From Fistulifera solaris (taxonomy: Eukaryota > Bacillariophyta > Bacillariophyceae > Naviculales > Stauroneidaceae): 64,000 nt of DNA. The notes beneath the pieces are model-generated. The model ran no database searches. It saw only the letters and a list, made by a program, of their open reading frames with translations, and was not told the origin of the DNA. The position numbers were made by a program, and so were the translations under genes. Positions 21,621 through 33,739 of the stretch are shown piece by piece. Every line of letters starts with the position of its first letter. Position 1 is the first letter of the stretch. The DNA is taken from positions 62,001-126,000 of the forward strand of contig AP026140.1 in NCBI GenBank assembly GCA_030295235.1, in the 5' to 3' direction.

Positions 21621-21909
21621 GGTAGTTAACTAAATAAAAATTGGCTTGCATCGATTTCTCGGATTCAAATTGGATGATATGGGGTTTATATTAGAAGCTT
21701 TTTAAAAAGGCACTCACATGCAACGACTCCAGTAGCTCCTCCGTCCCTAGTTGCTTTCGCCGAACTCTCTTTTGGAAAATTGGGCTGCAAATGATTGGCG
21801 ACTTATACACTTGTAGTCTAGTCGTCCATTTGCTGCCGCAAATCGTTAGGAAGTAGTAGTTTCATTCCAAATGCAGAACAGACTTGCAGAACCATCAATG
21901 CCGCGCTCA

Positions 21910-23133
21910 TTACGACACCATAGTCTGGACGATACGTTCCATTCGCTTCTTTTCATTTCGCCAAACAACAGACCAGCTCCTTCGCTGCCTCTTTACAGGA
22001 TGCTTCCAAAATAAACTAAGAGTCGTCATCTGTTTCAGACTCATTGTTGCAGCATAATTTGCATCGCCTTCAATCACCGTGCTAATGAAAGCCATTGTCG
22101 TGACATCATGATCCTCATGTTGCTCGAAATAGTTTTCCTTGGGCACAGTATTAGCTACGCGAACGATCCCCTTCACCAAGTCCGTGCTCAGGATGTAACA
22201 TCCGCCTTGTGCGTAAATATGATAACTGGGCTGCAAATGTTCGAGAACCAGTTTTTCTTTCTCCCAAAAATCAGTTACGAACCTCTTGCCATAATTTTGA
22301 ACGTTCCAGACATCCTTGTCGACTAGTTGACCCACCAAAATGTGATTGTTGTATGGCGCTGGGGGGAGATGCATTTCCTTGAAGCCGAAAAACTTGTCCA
22401 GATACAACATTGTATCCAGATCGATTTTTCCCACGTAGTCAATTCCCAACTCATCTGCAATTGTACTGGCATAATAGAACCACGTTTGACTTTTGCCTTC
22501 ATTCATGTTCTCTCTGCAAACGAAACAAGCAAAGTCAGTAAGAATGAGAAATAGACGTATCGCTCGTGGTTTTTATGCGAACCGCAATAAATCCCCTCTA
22601 CAAACAAGAACGCCAGGTAAAACGTACCGAATGTTGAGATGCGTCACATCGTCTCCCGTCAAACCCTTGCGGATGCTGCTGGCGAGAACCGGCATCGTGT
22701 CGTTTACAATTTCCGTAGGACCGTCCTCGTTTGCTCCGAGCACAAACGTATAAAGCAGTTCGCAAGCCGATGATCGCGTTTTCTGAAATTGTTGTAAGGA
22801 GCACACATTCGGATGCAGCGCAACGAGTTCGCGATGCACTCTTGCATAATCATACAAAAAGCGCGATTCTACAGCCATTAGTCCCATCAAAACACGACTT
22901 CTCGTTCGTCTCTCAGCAGAAATTTTCGATGTAAAGGTCCCTGAACTCAATTCGGTCGAACGGCTGAGCTCATTAACTGATTGAGGCTGAAACTTTGTGG
23001 CATTTATACCTGACCCGATATCGATCATGCATCTCGAAGAGCACCATAACACGAAAATCTGAACGAACAGAATGGCGAACGTCGCATTGCTAATTGCCGC
23101 AGATCTTTGGCTTTTGTTCGATGGCATTTCCAT
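21910..23133 (-). CDS. GT31-like glycosyltransferase, inverted paralogue
   Basis: Exons 23133-22628 and 22513-21910; 369 residues; the ATG at 23133 (MEMPSNKSQRSAA) is the first in frame. Signal-anchor ATFAILFVQIFVLWCSS. The catalytic exon is nearly the same as that of the gene at 18033: GKIDLDTMLYLDKFFGF, YAQGGCYILSTDLVKGI, FEQHEDHDVTTMAF. The intron sits at the identical codon (NI-R-EN), so the pair arose by duplication of an intron-bearing gene and one copy was inverted. The stem region and the C-terminal basic tail have diverged. Same enzymatic class and caveats as its paralogue. Confidence 0.65.
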
Positions 23134-23458
23134 GCTTACTTCAACAAGCACTTCAATTATCTATTATAAAACCATAGAGCGACGCAATTCTTGCTATTAC
23201 TTTCGTCTCAGGATGAGCATAACATAGTTTCATAACGTCTTTCGTTTCTGTTTTATTGTTTCTTTGTTTCATGCGTTTCATCGCATCGCGTCGTTTTTTC
23301 AATGCGCAGTCTGTCTGTCCTCCGCCGTTTGACCTGCTCGTCACGGCGCTTTATTATTGTCCGTTGAGTTTTGAAATTTGAAAATTCGAAAAGGGACTGA
23401 ACTGTTGGTCCAGACATGACCGACGGCTCATAATTATAGATGCCTCCTAACCATCAAG

Positions 23459-23956
23459 ATGGAAGAAAATGAGCAAGAAATAGCAATATCTTTCTCCAAC
23501 TATGAGGAGATTGAAGTCTCTACAGATTGCCTCACAAGCGAACAAGATGGAGGCACTGTAAAGAGAGTTCGCTTCGATAGCCAGGTTTGGGTCCATAAGC
23601 ATGCATTAATTCTTGGAGATAATCCAGCGGTGTCCGATGGAGTCCCTTTGCAATTGGCGTGGGAAGCGGAAGGCATGGAAGTTTGGGAGTTACAAGATAA
23701 CGATAAACGTCGTCGGATGCCACCCAAGTTATCAAGCTACGTACGAAAAGTGATTGCATCCGATCAAAGCTCGCGGAATTGTTTGGTGCAAGTCCGAGAG
23801 GAAGTACGCGCCATTCAAAAGTCTCGAAGGGAGTCGGCTCGGCCAAAAGTTTCCTTGTTTGATATATTCTTTGGCAGCAGCAAGCTTTACGTGACAAGTA
23901 AGAGTCACATGAAAAGCAAAGGACACAAGTCGCACATGTTCTTTAGTCGAATGTGA
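23459..23956 (+). CDS. Diatom LGDNP-motif family protein, function unknown
   Basis: 165 residues. After an acidic N-terminus comes KRVRFDSQVWVHKHALILGD followed by NPAVSDGVPLQLAWE. A VRF ... LGDNP ... G-x-P ... L-x-W pattern occurs in a large family of uncharacterised diatom proteins, as I remember it. The second half is basic and helical (VREEVRAIQKSRRESARPK) and ends with Lys/His/Ser-rich residues. No signal peptide or membrane segment. Function unknown; many members are environmentally regulated, but nothing here shows that. Confidence 0.6.
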   Translation: MEENEQEIAISFSNYEEIEVSTDCLTSEQDGGTVKRVRFDSQVWVHKHALILGDNPAVSDGVPLQLAWEAEGMEVWELQDNDKRRRMPPKLSSYVRKVIASDQSSRNCLVQVREEVRAIQKSRRESARPKVSLFDIFFGSSKLYVTSKSHMKSKGHKSHMFFSRM

Positions 23957-24666
23957 ATTATTGAATTGAGCAAAATGCGGAATGCTACCCTTGCTTGGTA
24001 ACACGCCGCACATACTTTAAACTGAGTTTATGGTTAGGCAAAGCTGAATAAGTTTATGATAAAAGATTTGGAAATGTGTAAAACTAGGCTACAACAAACC
24101 GCGAGTTGAAGATGATTACTGGTAGCGACAGGTGTTTTCGACCAAAATGCAATTATATTAACTGATGTTTTTTTAAAAGAGTATTATCATGTACTGTTAT
24201 TCCTTGCATTAAAATCCAATTGCGGTTATACCGGCTTATGAGAAGCAAGACAATCGAATACAAGATTGCTATGGTCGTCAGTCAAGATCCACGACGAAAA
24301 TGTGGCGAACATTTTCATAGAAAACCCCATCATTTTCGTCCGCAAATGTTTGAATTTGTATTTAAAGGCAGCTCTATAAAAACATGTTTTTTGCTATAAT
24401 AAGATTCTGGTGACGTGACATCACCGAGCATCAACGGAAACATGTGGCCTAAATGAATCTTCCTCTTTGTCAACGGTTTTTCTGCGAATCCTTTTGCACC
24501 TCCATCGTCACGTTTCGTATTTACTATCAAAGCAATAGTACTCGCTGTTGCAAAACCTCAACAAACAACAATCACCAGAACGATCATTTTCATTGTGATT
24601 CATTCATTCAGTTCGATCATCGTATTGTTGCACGTTTACTATTACTCAACACTTCTTTTAAACAAG
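23957..24666. other. Intergenic stretch and promoter of the TBC gene
   Basis: AT-rich, with no supported coding frame. The first in-frame ATG of the downstream gene is at 24667; sequence upstream of it (FSSIIVLLHVYYYSTLLLNK if read through) has no earlier ATG in that frame. Confidence 0.4.
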
Positions 24667-26453
24667 ATGATAGATGCGGAAGACACATCGTTTGAATGGT
24701 CGCTAGATGAAGCGAAATATACTTCTATTAAGCGTTGCCTCGAAAGTGATGTTGTCAATTTATGGAAGTTGCGTGAGATGGCTTGGGATAAAGGAGGGCT
24801 TCTCTGTCCGCAATTGCGTCAGAGAGCATGGCCGATCCTCTTTCAGTGCCATACATCGTTTCGTTCGACGCCGGAACCGCTTGCGGTAGATGTTGCTTCA
24901 AAGAATTTAGCGCAACTTCAATATGACACAACGAAAGTTGTCTGGAACATTCAAGAGCATTTGTTAGCCAGTCAGCGTGCTTCCAAGCAACTGGATACGG
25001 AATTGCTGTGCGCTAAATCACGCAGACGCCGTAGGGTTACCTTCATGGACGATGCAGACTCTCTGGATTTCTTTTCTCCTGGCTCGAAAGGACCTCGGGT
25101 GTCACCGACTTCGTCGCTCGATTCGCGTTCGAATTCTCCTACATCGATAGGTCCGGATGATGAGCTTTCTTTAGATGATCGATCGATTCTTTCGAGAGGA
25201 ACTGTCTTACCAGGTGTTCGTCCTCCGACGGCTCAAGAGCAACTGGTTCTGTACAATGCTGTCGCTGCGCTGCTGAGAACTCCGGGTGAACCCCACACAC
25301 ATTATGAAGATGACAATTATTATGTCTTCCGTGGTCTCGTCGATCTTGCCGCACTATTCATGATCAACATTGAGTCGCCTTCTTTGGCGTCTTTGTTGTT
25401 AAAACGAGTGAGTGTGTGGCATCTTCGAGATGCCTTACGTCGCGATCATTCGGTAGCGAATACAGCACTCTCGGCGGGCCTGGGAGTATTGCTGCAAGCC
25501 GTGGAACCGTCCTTGTATCAAACTGGAGTCTACCACCAATCTTCGCTCATTCATACCATGACGAGTTGGTTTACACGGGATATTATGGATGTTCGAGTGG
25601 TCTCCAGAGTTCTGGATGTACTTTTGGTCAGTCATCCGGTGACTGTGATCTATCTCATGGCGTCCATCTTGCACCATTCACGTGCACAGATCCTTGAAAC
25701 AGGGTGGCGACGTGAATGGGTGGCCGAAACGGTTACTGAAGATACCGTCGAAAGCATTATCAAAAAGGCGCTGCAGTATATGTAAGTTCTATCTTTTGTT
25801 GTCTTATTAGCATGCAAGGTCATGGTCTCACCAACCTTACCCATTTCATTTGACACAGGCGTGCATGCCCCATCCTTGACTTGGTTCAAGCCACTCGTCG
25901 AGTAGTGGAGAACCCTGACGCTGTAGTCATGTTGGAGGAGACCTTACCAGCCATTCCGGCTTCCACCCTTTCGGATTTTGCTGTTTGGAAAGTAAAAGAA
26001 AGCGACGAGCTGGCTTGTGAAGCAGAAGTTCATCCGTCGTTCTATCCGGCAGCCTCATTGGCGATGGGGTTACCGTTACCAGCCAACCGAAGTAAATGGG
26101 TCTTATTTCTTCTTTGTGTCATGGTTGCTTTGGTAGCGCTGCCTTTCTGTGCCTCTCCCACGGTGCCCACCGTCGATATTCCCAAAACATGCACAGATTC
26201 GCGTCGAGCCATGCATCGTGTTCTACCAAATAATTCCATGACGCGACAGAATAATAGTGTTCGGCCCACAATTTCAAATCGACTGGAAAATGCAGGATCC
26301 ATGTTGGAGACATTCAACTACACCGCGAAATATGGACTGCCGTACGTCTTCGTGCCGGTCAAAATAATAGTCGAAGTCAGGCGCACTGTTTCGCATTGGA
26401 TTGATATGCTTCGTGAAGCGTTTGGGGAAAACATCTATGTAGATTTGGAATAA
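24667..26453 (+). CDS. TBC-domain Rab GTPase-activating protein, TBC1D20/Gyp8-like, tail-anchored
   Basis: Exons 24667-25781 and 25859-26453, joined as AT|G; 569 residues. It opens with a TBC entry block (LREMAWDKGGLLCPQLRQRA, then WPILF). The domain is interrupted by a Ser/Pro-rich insert (residues about 115-195), then resumes with QEQLVLYNAVAALLR, YYVFRGLVDLAALFMI and LDVLLVSHPVTVIYLMASIL. A membrane helix near the end (KWVLFLLCVMVALVALPF) resembles the ER/Golgi anchor of TBC1D20 and yeast Gyp8, which act on Rab1/Ypt1. The catalytic IxxDxxR arginine is not obvious where expected, so activity should be checked. Confidence 0.7.
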
Positions 26454-26489
26454 TGAAGTGTAGCGTAACGTATTAATGTCGGGTTGTTG

Positions 26490-29190
26490 TTAAAGTACTA
26501 CAAACTGACTGCACACAATTCCACGGACTCTGTAGAAATCCTCGCAAAGTGGACCCTCCACGTGCAACTTTCCACTTTGTTGCTCTTTTCTTACCAAAAT
26601 GCCACCATTCACCACTAGCTGTGAATGTCCCTTCATTGTCTTGTAGTCCGCTTTCATCCCTTGAGCAATCAGTTCAGCCCTCAGATCCGTCAACAGAATT
26701 TCACCTTCACTAAGATACAACGAGGGACTGTCATCGGAGATTTGATCGACGCGTGGTGCCAGCACGAAACTGCCATCAAGCGCAACTTTCTGTCCAGTGG
26801 CCGCCAACTTTAGCTTGCTTACAGTACATGAACCTAATTTCGTTTCTTTGAATTCGACCGGTCCTGGTGGTTCCTCGCAAACTTCCCTTTCTTCTGGTAG
26901 CAAATAAGGTGTATCTACTAATCGGACCGCATATGCTGCGTGGCCCACGTGAACTTCTGTGGTTTCACCATCGCTCGGTGTTTCTACATTTGTGTCGCCT
27001 GAGGCAAAGTCATCGTCGCTTCCGCTAGAAGCGAAACTTCGTCCACTAAATACCCAGGTATTTCTTGGGTCGTTGCCGGACCTCCCAAAACGATGACTTG
27101 ACGTGGCTGGAGCGCTCGAACTGACTGCCTTGCCGCTTGTGCATCGACTCTCCCTTCCAAAGGTACGAACGACACTTCGGCTAGAACCTCAATTTTCCGA
27201 GAAACCGCGGTTACTTTCGTCGGTGCACGACCGTTACGACCACGAATAATTCCACTTCCTTCTGAGAGGTCTGCTGCTTCTAGTGCCTGTTCGTCCACAT
27301 CGTCCGCGCCATCATTATCTTCTTCTTCGGATACTTTTGCGGAGCTGCGTTTACTCTCGACACCGTAGCCGAAGCCTCTTCGAGCTACATCATCTCCAAT
27401 TCGACCACTGCTACCAGCGAATTTCAAAGGGTCAACGCCGGCGACGATATCGATAAAGCGTTCAGGCTGTACTGCGATTCCGTAATCGTCTTCAATTATT
27501 TCTCCCGAACGACCAATCGACTCACCAATTCCATACTTTGGTACGGAATCAGGTTGTCCGATACCAGCAACATCTTCCTGCAGGTCGAAGGTAACTGTGG
27601 AAAAGAAGGCTATCAGAAAATGACAAACATGCAAAAATGATATACGTGAGCAAATGGACTTACGATGCAAAGGCTTTGAGAATTTCAAAAAGAGAGTGGA
27701 ATCAAAGCGGCTTTTTCTTCTTCGGCCTTGAAGCTGTCGAAACATTTGAAACGGCTTTGACTTCTGGTTCGTCATCTCCAAGTCGCAATTGTCCTTTCGC
27801 CAGCTCCACTTCGCGTAACATGGCTCGCTTCTCCTCCTCCTTTTGTGCCATAATGCGAGCCTGCTCTTCACTTTCGAGAAAGCGCTTCAATTCTTCTCCC
27901 GTAAGCGGAGAACGCTGGGGAACACGTACATCTACCTTAATGGAATCGTCCATTTCTCGACCTTCTCGTTTGGCTTGCGTCCACGCGCTCATTAACTGAC
28001 CTGCCGCAGTCCAAGGCGAAGTTCTTTCTCCATCGTCCTCTTCGATAGGCATGCTACTTGTTGTGGAAGTCAACTCTTTTTGGTGTCGCAGATAGCACTG
28101 CGATGAATCCGTAAAGATGACAGCATTGTCTGGATTATCTGCCCATAGCAAGAAGACATCTCGCGAAGGTCCATGATCCAGTGTCAGACCAGATGCCACA
28201 ACACAAGTTGGGTTATTGTTTCTCTCCATAAAGCTCTGTAACTGCGCCGCTGATGTAAAGAAGTGCACTGCATTCAATCGAAGCGGATGACTTTGCTGTG
28301 TATCAAAGGCATGTCCCTGCCGATCGGACATCCATTCGAGTTGACAACGAGCGAATTCGGCCGTGTTCGGTACGAGAGGTCCCAACCACACAAGATTGTA
28401 TGTCTCACCCAAACGTTGCTTTTCCCAATGCTGCTGCAATATCAGTATGAGTTCAATGACACGACCCGAAGCATCCGCAGGCAACAAAACATTTCCGTCG
28501 CGTCGTAGCACCGCCAAAACTGATTCCACGAGTTCTCGTTCGGCTTGACTGGCCATCAGCGACGGCAACAAGGGCCTCCTTCCTTTGGTCAATAGATGAC
28601 ACTGCCGAAACGCAATACCACCAGGACGAGTAATCAAAGCATCTGGTTTTGATTGTTTCAATAGAGTAGACGAATCCAAATGCAGTTCCCTGGCCATATT
28701 GTAAGTAGCTGTAAAGAGCACGACCGTCTCATCAATCACACGCTGAAATGTGTAGAAAGCTCCTCCAACAACATGTCCCGCTCGTTGTGCCGTAATCGAT
28801 AAGTTCCCAATATGAATACTTTGCGAATATTTGATGCAAATAACAGCCGAAATAGCGGCATCGAGCTCTTCGAGCGTAAATGGCGGGCGAACTCCGTCCA
28901 TACTGAGTGCGGCGTGATGATCGTATAGCGTCATTTGACCCATTTTGACGGTAGGAAATGTCGCATAAATCGGAGCTGTACCTCGATACATCGGTAAGGC
29001 TCCCAGAGATTGCAGCGTGCTGTCGGTAATTAAGACACAGTCATGAGGGAGGGAGTTCTTCTTTCGGGGGAAGCGCACCCAGATTGCACAAAATGCGGCA
29101 ATCGGAAAACTCAATCAAAGTGCAATCCGGTTCTAACGCTTGGCCCTCTTCCGACCATCGGCTCCCTGAAAGAGGCGTTACTCGTAGCAT
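26490..29190 (-). CDS. CPSF2: Cleavage and polyadenylation specificity factor subunit 2 (CPSF100)
   Basis: Exons 29190-27664 and 27594-26490; about 876 residues. A metallo-beta-lactamase/beta-CASP protein lacking the zinc-binding set of CPSF73, as CPSF100 does. Landmarks: LGALPMYRGTAPIYATFPTV and KMGQMTLYDHH, GNLSITAQRAGHVVGG, RRDGNVLLPADASGRVIELI, QLEWMSDRQGH, VVASGLTLDHGPSRDVFLLW, then GEIIEDDYGIAVQPERF and RQVIVLGGPATTQE, with a C-terminal domain after VHVGHAAYAVRL. It acts in the nuclear pre-mRNA 3' processing complex. Three apparent indels: extra G in 29066-29070, extra T in 27712-27716 and one missing base somewhere in 26995-27040. An alternative explanation for the last is an 83-bp intron from GT in GGA-G|GTCCGG to the AG before GCGACAC, but that would remove conserved sequence. 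Confidence 0.85.
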
Positions 29191-29757
29191 GTTGATGTAT
29201 TAATGGTGAGTAAGTATTGCAATATAATTAATTTATGTGATGATTGGAGCAGCCCTTGCAATTTTTTGTGCGATAAATAATTATTTTTTCTGCCGACCCT
29301 ACTGACGACGGACGGTCCATAGGAGTACGGTCTCCAAAATGTGTGGTAACACTTACCTTACTGGATTACTGGATAAATAAAATAAAATAAAAATTGAGAG
29401 TTTAGCGTACTTTTATCCTATCCCTATGACAGAACCGAAACACAATCCGTCACTAGACAATCTAGATCACGCGGGTTGCCAAGTCATCACGAAGGCGATG
29501 AACAGGGGGGCTGCCATCTGATTCAGATTCGAGTTGTGGCCTGGTCCGTCGGCCGTGGATTACTGGATAAAAAAATGGCTAGAATTTACTATGCTTATAG
29601 GACTCAATCAATCGGCTATTTGCTATTTTTACTACTATTATTATTTTCAGACTCCCTCGAGATGATTCAAAATAAAGTGCATTAACATAGACCCATGTTG
29701 ACTCTTAAGCAGATTTCAAGAGCTTTTGAATCAAAACGCTTTTAAATCGAAAAGAAG
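29191..29757. other. Intergenic stretch
   Basis: AT-rich, upstream of CPSF2. A short phrase (GGATTACTGGATAAA) recurs at about 29362 and 29559. No gene supported. Confidence 0.4.
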
Positions 29758-30262
29758 CAACGTCTTGAATATCTACGTGCATTTCACGTAGGTCCCCGTA
29801 GGGAAGTTTATCGACAGAGGGGGAACCCGGATATGGTATATATTTGACATCCACCTTTCGAGAATGGTTGACTATGCAACGCCATAAAACCATAAACCAG
29901 CACCAACCATTCGCACTAATAAACGATATTCAATCATTATATCAAAATCAAACGAAGAAAACAGCGATGATACAACGCTTCGAAAGTTTACGTGGAATTC
30001 ACGTAGGCCACGTAGGAATTTTATCGATCTAGCTAGCCCTCAGAACTTATCGACTTTGGCCTTATCAATTTTCGAGTCCGACGGCGACAAATCTTATCGT
30101 TAGATTCCTCGGCACATTTTGCAAGAATCCATAAACAAGAATAATTGACATGCATTGAAATGCCAAAACATGAAAGGACAACAGATGCAATGCTGCGGAC
30201 TTCTACGTGCATTTTACGTAGGTCCCCGTAGGAAATTTATCGACAGAGGGAAATCCGGAGTT
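29758..30262. repeat. Array of three ~75-bp hairpin elements, ~215-bp spacing
   Basis: Copies at about 29758-29837, 29972-30032 and 30188-30262. Shared order: ACGCTTCGAA-like start, CTACGTG then loop then CACGTAG, GGTCCCCGTAGGGAA, TTTATCGACAGAGGG, and an ACCCGGATAT end. The middle copy is the most decayed. The starts are 214 and 216 bp apart. Confidence 0.8.
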
Positions 30263-30376
30263 GGTGAATGCAGTCGAATGGATGAGCTATAAATAATACT
30301 CCGTATAAACTTTTATCACGCACCTTCCATGATGAAGTTCATTATTATTTAGACGCTTGCTAATTATGATTTGTAC

Positions 30377-33300
30377 TCAACTGCTTTGGAACTTGATGAA
30401 ATAGGATGCCAAGTACGTCGGAAGATACTCGCACGGAAAGCTGGACCAGTAGCCTACTATTGCGGGGTCGCAGTCGTTGCTGTTGTGCACGTGTGGAAGG
30501 TCGAACGACAAGAAATAATCCGCGGCGTATTGGAACAATGGCATGAAAGCAAAGAGACAAACAATTGCAAGGAGCCAATTGAAAAACAAGAACTCCATGT
30601 CATCGATTGAAGCAGGTGTATCGTCCCACAGTTCAGCACACCAGTAGACAAACGCGTGCTTGCCAGATGACAAGGGCGTCATGACAACGCTTGATAACTC
30701 TTCAGGGGATACTTCAATGTAATGCAGCTCGTCGTGAACCCCAAAAAAGACGTCATGGCAGCAAGTTTGGAATAGTATCCAGCCATGGGTATAAAAAATT
30801 CTCCTCCGTCCATCGTTCCGAGTTGCGCATCGTCGTCGTCTGGAAAAGAAAAGCACCTAGCCGAAGAAGCCAACCGTCGAGTGTGGAGTGCGGAGGGTTT
30901 GGGGGTTCATATGTCGAAAGCACATCAGCAGTGGCTTCAACATGATCATCTTCATCGTGCACTCCGTAAAATACATCGTGGAGCGAGGGTAGATAAGCTT
31001 TCCAGGTCGACGGAAAAACAAGGTCCTCCGTTTTTGTGGACTGGAACTCAGGTTCACCAGTGTCAGTATCATGATAAACAACATCCACGGCATTATTGCC
31101 TGGCAAGAGAGGATGGCTCTTCGATGAGAAGAAGGAATATTCAGTGTAATAATCCAACTTTGTGGGCTTGAATACTGAATGTAAGCCACCATCGGTTGGG
31201 GATAGCTTTCGTCCTACCTGATTCTCATTGTGCAGTGAACAGTCCGACTTAGGTGCCAATGGGTTCAATTTCGGTGCGTTGATGGAAGGAGTTATCAGTC
31301 GAAATGCGTTGCCCTTCTGCGATGTAATAAAAGCGTTTCGACTACGCGCGTTCTTTTCTTTCTCGGCTGAGCTGTTTGGAAGGAGACCAGTGCTGAAATT
31401 GTTAGGCAATGGCTCTAGGGAAACGCGATTGGGCTTCGATTTTTGCTTACCTCCGTATGACAGTTTTGCTTTTGCATCCCTAGTAGGTGATACATTTTCC
31501 TGATCCTCTGTTTGACCTTGAACATCCGAGTCGTTCTCTCGCTCTCCAACGAAGGGCCGTTCGGGTGGCGGACTTAAATCCAAGAAGTTGTTGTCGCAGC
31601 AATCTTGATGGCTCAAGCACTCTGTCCCGGTGTCATTGCGTTTGAGAGATTGAGTAGTTGACCCGTCATGGATCGACATGTCACGTGCCGCCTTAATCGA
31701 TTGATTTATCGGACTCGATGAGGGACGTTGTTCTAGACCATCTAGCGATGCTGGATTAGAATTCGTATTTAGTGGGCAACGATCGCCGTCATTTTGGCCG
31801 CTTGCGTTTTCCGATTCGGGGCGGATCTTGTCGCCATTTTCAATGAAAGTGTCGCTCTGTTGCGTAATGGGCTCTGACGATGATTCCGCACTTCTCTGTT
31901 GAAGAGACTTCAAATGACATTCGAGATTTACTGAAGTCAGGGCAGCATGCCGTGGGCGCTTCGTAGCACTACCCAACGACGTCGAGGCCGACGCGATTGG
32001 ATTCACCGTTCGAGCGTTTCGGAAAGTGACTAGATATTCGAACGTGAGTGAGGCACTTGTGATGGCAAACAACACACTTCTACGCAGAAATGATACTTAC
32101 CATCCAATCCCACAACCTGGTTTGAAGCGTCGTGACAGAATACGTCGATGCGGTAGTCGGTCGAAGCATTTGCAATGTCGTCCACAAAGCAGCCCAGTAA
32201 ACCAATGCCTCCAGCAATACCTAATTTGTACGCCTGCGATGCGAATGTGCCTTCAATTTCTGTTTCCAGCTGAGGGATGGAAATCACCTTTGGCGGCAAA
32301 CCATTTTTCCAGTTAAGACTTTCCAATGTCTTACAGGCGACAGGCAGAGCCGACAAGCGACATTCATGAGCCGACGAGAACCCGTCAAAAGCAATCAACG
32401 ATAGCGTGAATACCATGGAAACCGAATCGTCGTCCAAGAAGACACCTTGGGACATTAAACTGGTGAAACGATGATGAGATGGATTTACCGTGGCTTTTGA
32501 ATATCCGCTCGACGAAGCAGACGATATATTCTGCACATCCTGATGACTTGAATGGCGAACAACCAAGCGTTTGTTCGACCAGTCCTCGCGTAGTAAATCG
32601 TAATCATCGTCGAGCCGACAGTTGTTGATATTCGACTGCATGTCCAGAGTCCATTTTCCGGGCATGGCTTCGAGGGGCATGAGCTCCAGCACGCGACCTT
32701 CTTTCGGCAAATTTTCGGTCCGACCTTCCACTATGGTTTGCTCGAGAAATGCAGTGCGATCTGCTGCATCGGGAACTGTATTGACTCCCTCGACAATGGC
32801 CCAATACTGTGACGGCGGAATCGTCAGCTCCACCGACAATCGCTCCAACATATCCCGTTTTCGACGACGCTGACCGGCAAAGGTGACTGCTTTACCTTCC
32901 GTCTTATCCACAACGCAGAGAGACTTTACGTTATCGACGTAGTCCGTGTCATTTGTATCGACCGGCATTTCGTTCGCTGTCGACGGCGTTCCCGGCGGGA
33001 CTGTCGGTGCCGCCTCGCCGCTGTTGCGTATCGTTTCCAAAGGCTCGTGATAGCTTTTCTGTGATTCTTTCTTTGTCGCTTTTCCTTTCGGAGCGTGTAC
33101 ATGCTGTTTCGCTCCTTTGACAGCATTGCTTTTCGAACGTTTCGCGGTACTGGAAGAACCGGCCGTTTTCGGCGCTTTCGCTCGCGATTGCTGCGCCGTG
33201 GGACGATTTTGAGTCATTTTATGCTTTTCTTTCCATTTTGCGTAAGCATTTTTGTATTGCACGGTGCTCTGGCGATTCCATTGCTCATAATACGTCAAAC

Positions 33301-33409
33301 TGTCATTGCGAAAAATGCGATCCCGTCCCTTCAACTCCGAACTGCATCGTTTCTTGTGCGGAGGGATCTTTGCATTTACAACATTCGTTGCAGTTTGAGC
33401 TGCTGTCAT
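30377..33409 (-). CDS. Large protein of unknown function with a duplicated HDVFxGVHDE motif
   Basis: Exons 33409-32101 and 32029-30377; 986 residues after one correction. The N-terminal half is basic and Lys/Ala/Ser-rich (KWKEKHKMTQNRPTAQQSRA), then globular stretches (YWAIVEGVNTVPDAADRTAF; YKLGIAGGIGLLGCFVDDIA). The second exon starts with a long Ser/Pro/Asn-rich disordered part. Two diverged copies of LHDVFYGVHDE/LHDVFFGVHDE with a following acidic-hydrophobic segment come near the end, then one membrane helix (FLFFNWLLAIVCLFAFMPLF). The frame break at 30757-30758 (one extra G on the plus strand) lies exactly between the last helix part and the second motif. No family recognised; the two halves could be two genes. 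Confidence 0.5.
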
Positions 33410-33739
33410 TTTGTTGTTGAGAAAAAGGCTTTGAAATAATGTAAAACGAATAATAGGACACCAACAAGTCCAATGTTGCTCGCTTTCGAGTTGTCTGCGA
33501 ACGATGATTGATTTTTGTGTGCCGGCAAACAGTGCGGAGAAAAGAAAAGATCGCGCCAAAATTGCGCAGTAGCATTTCTAGGAAAAAGGCGATACTAAGT
33601 CCCAGTGAGACGCGTATTTTGTTTTTTGTCGTTGCTTTCAAGACTCATTTTTGAAAAGGACGCGTTCTTTTTTACTATTACTCCGTAGTATATAATCATC
33701 GCATTCCGCCAAAATGACAAGAGTGTGGCATCGTATCTA

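Noticed and set aside
21000-21651. Long minus-strand reading frames with a repeating GLVQKFW / WAGPEIL peptide
   Set aside because: All three frames are open because the 52-bp unit lacks stops and shifts frame by one each time. The palindromic DNA explains the pattern better than a protein.
26995-27040. 83-bp intron in CPSF2 to explain the frame change
   Set aside because: It would remove GGPATTQEIPGYLVDEVS, which corresponds to the conserved HGPPE region of CPSF2. An indel is more likely, though not proven.
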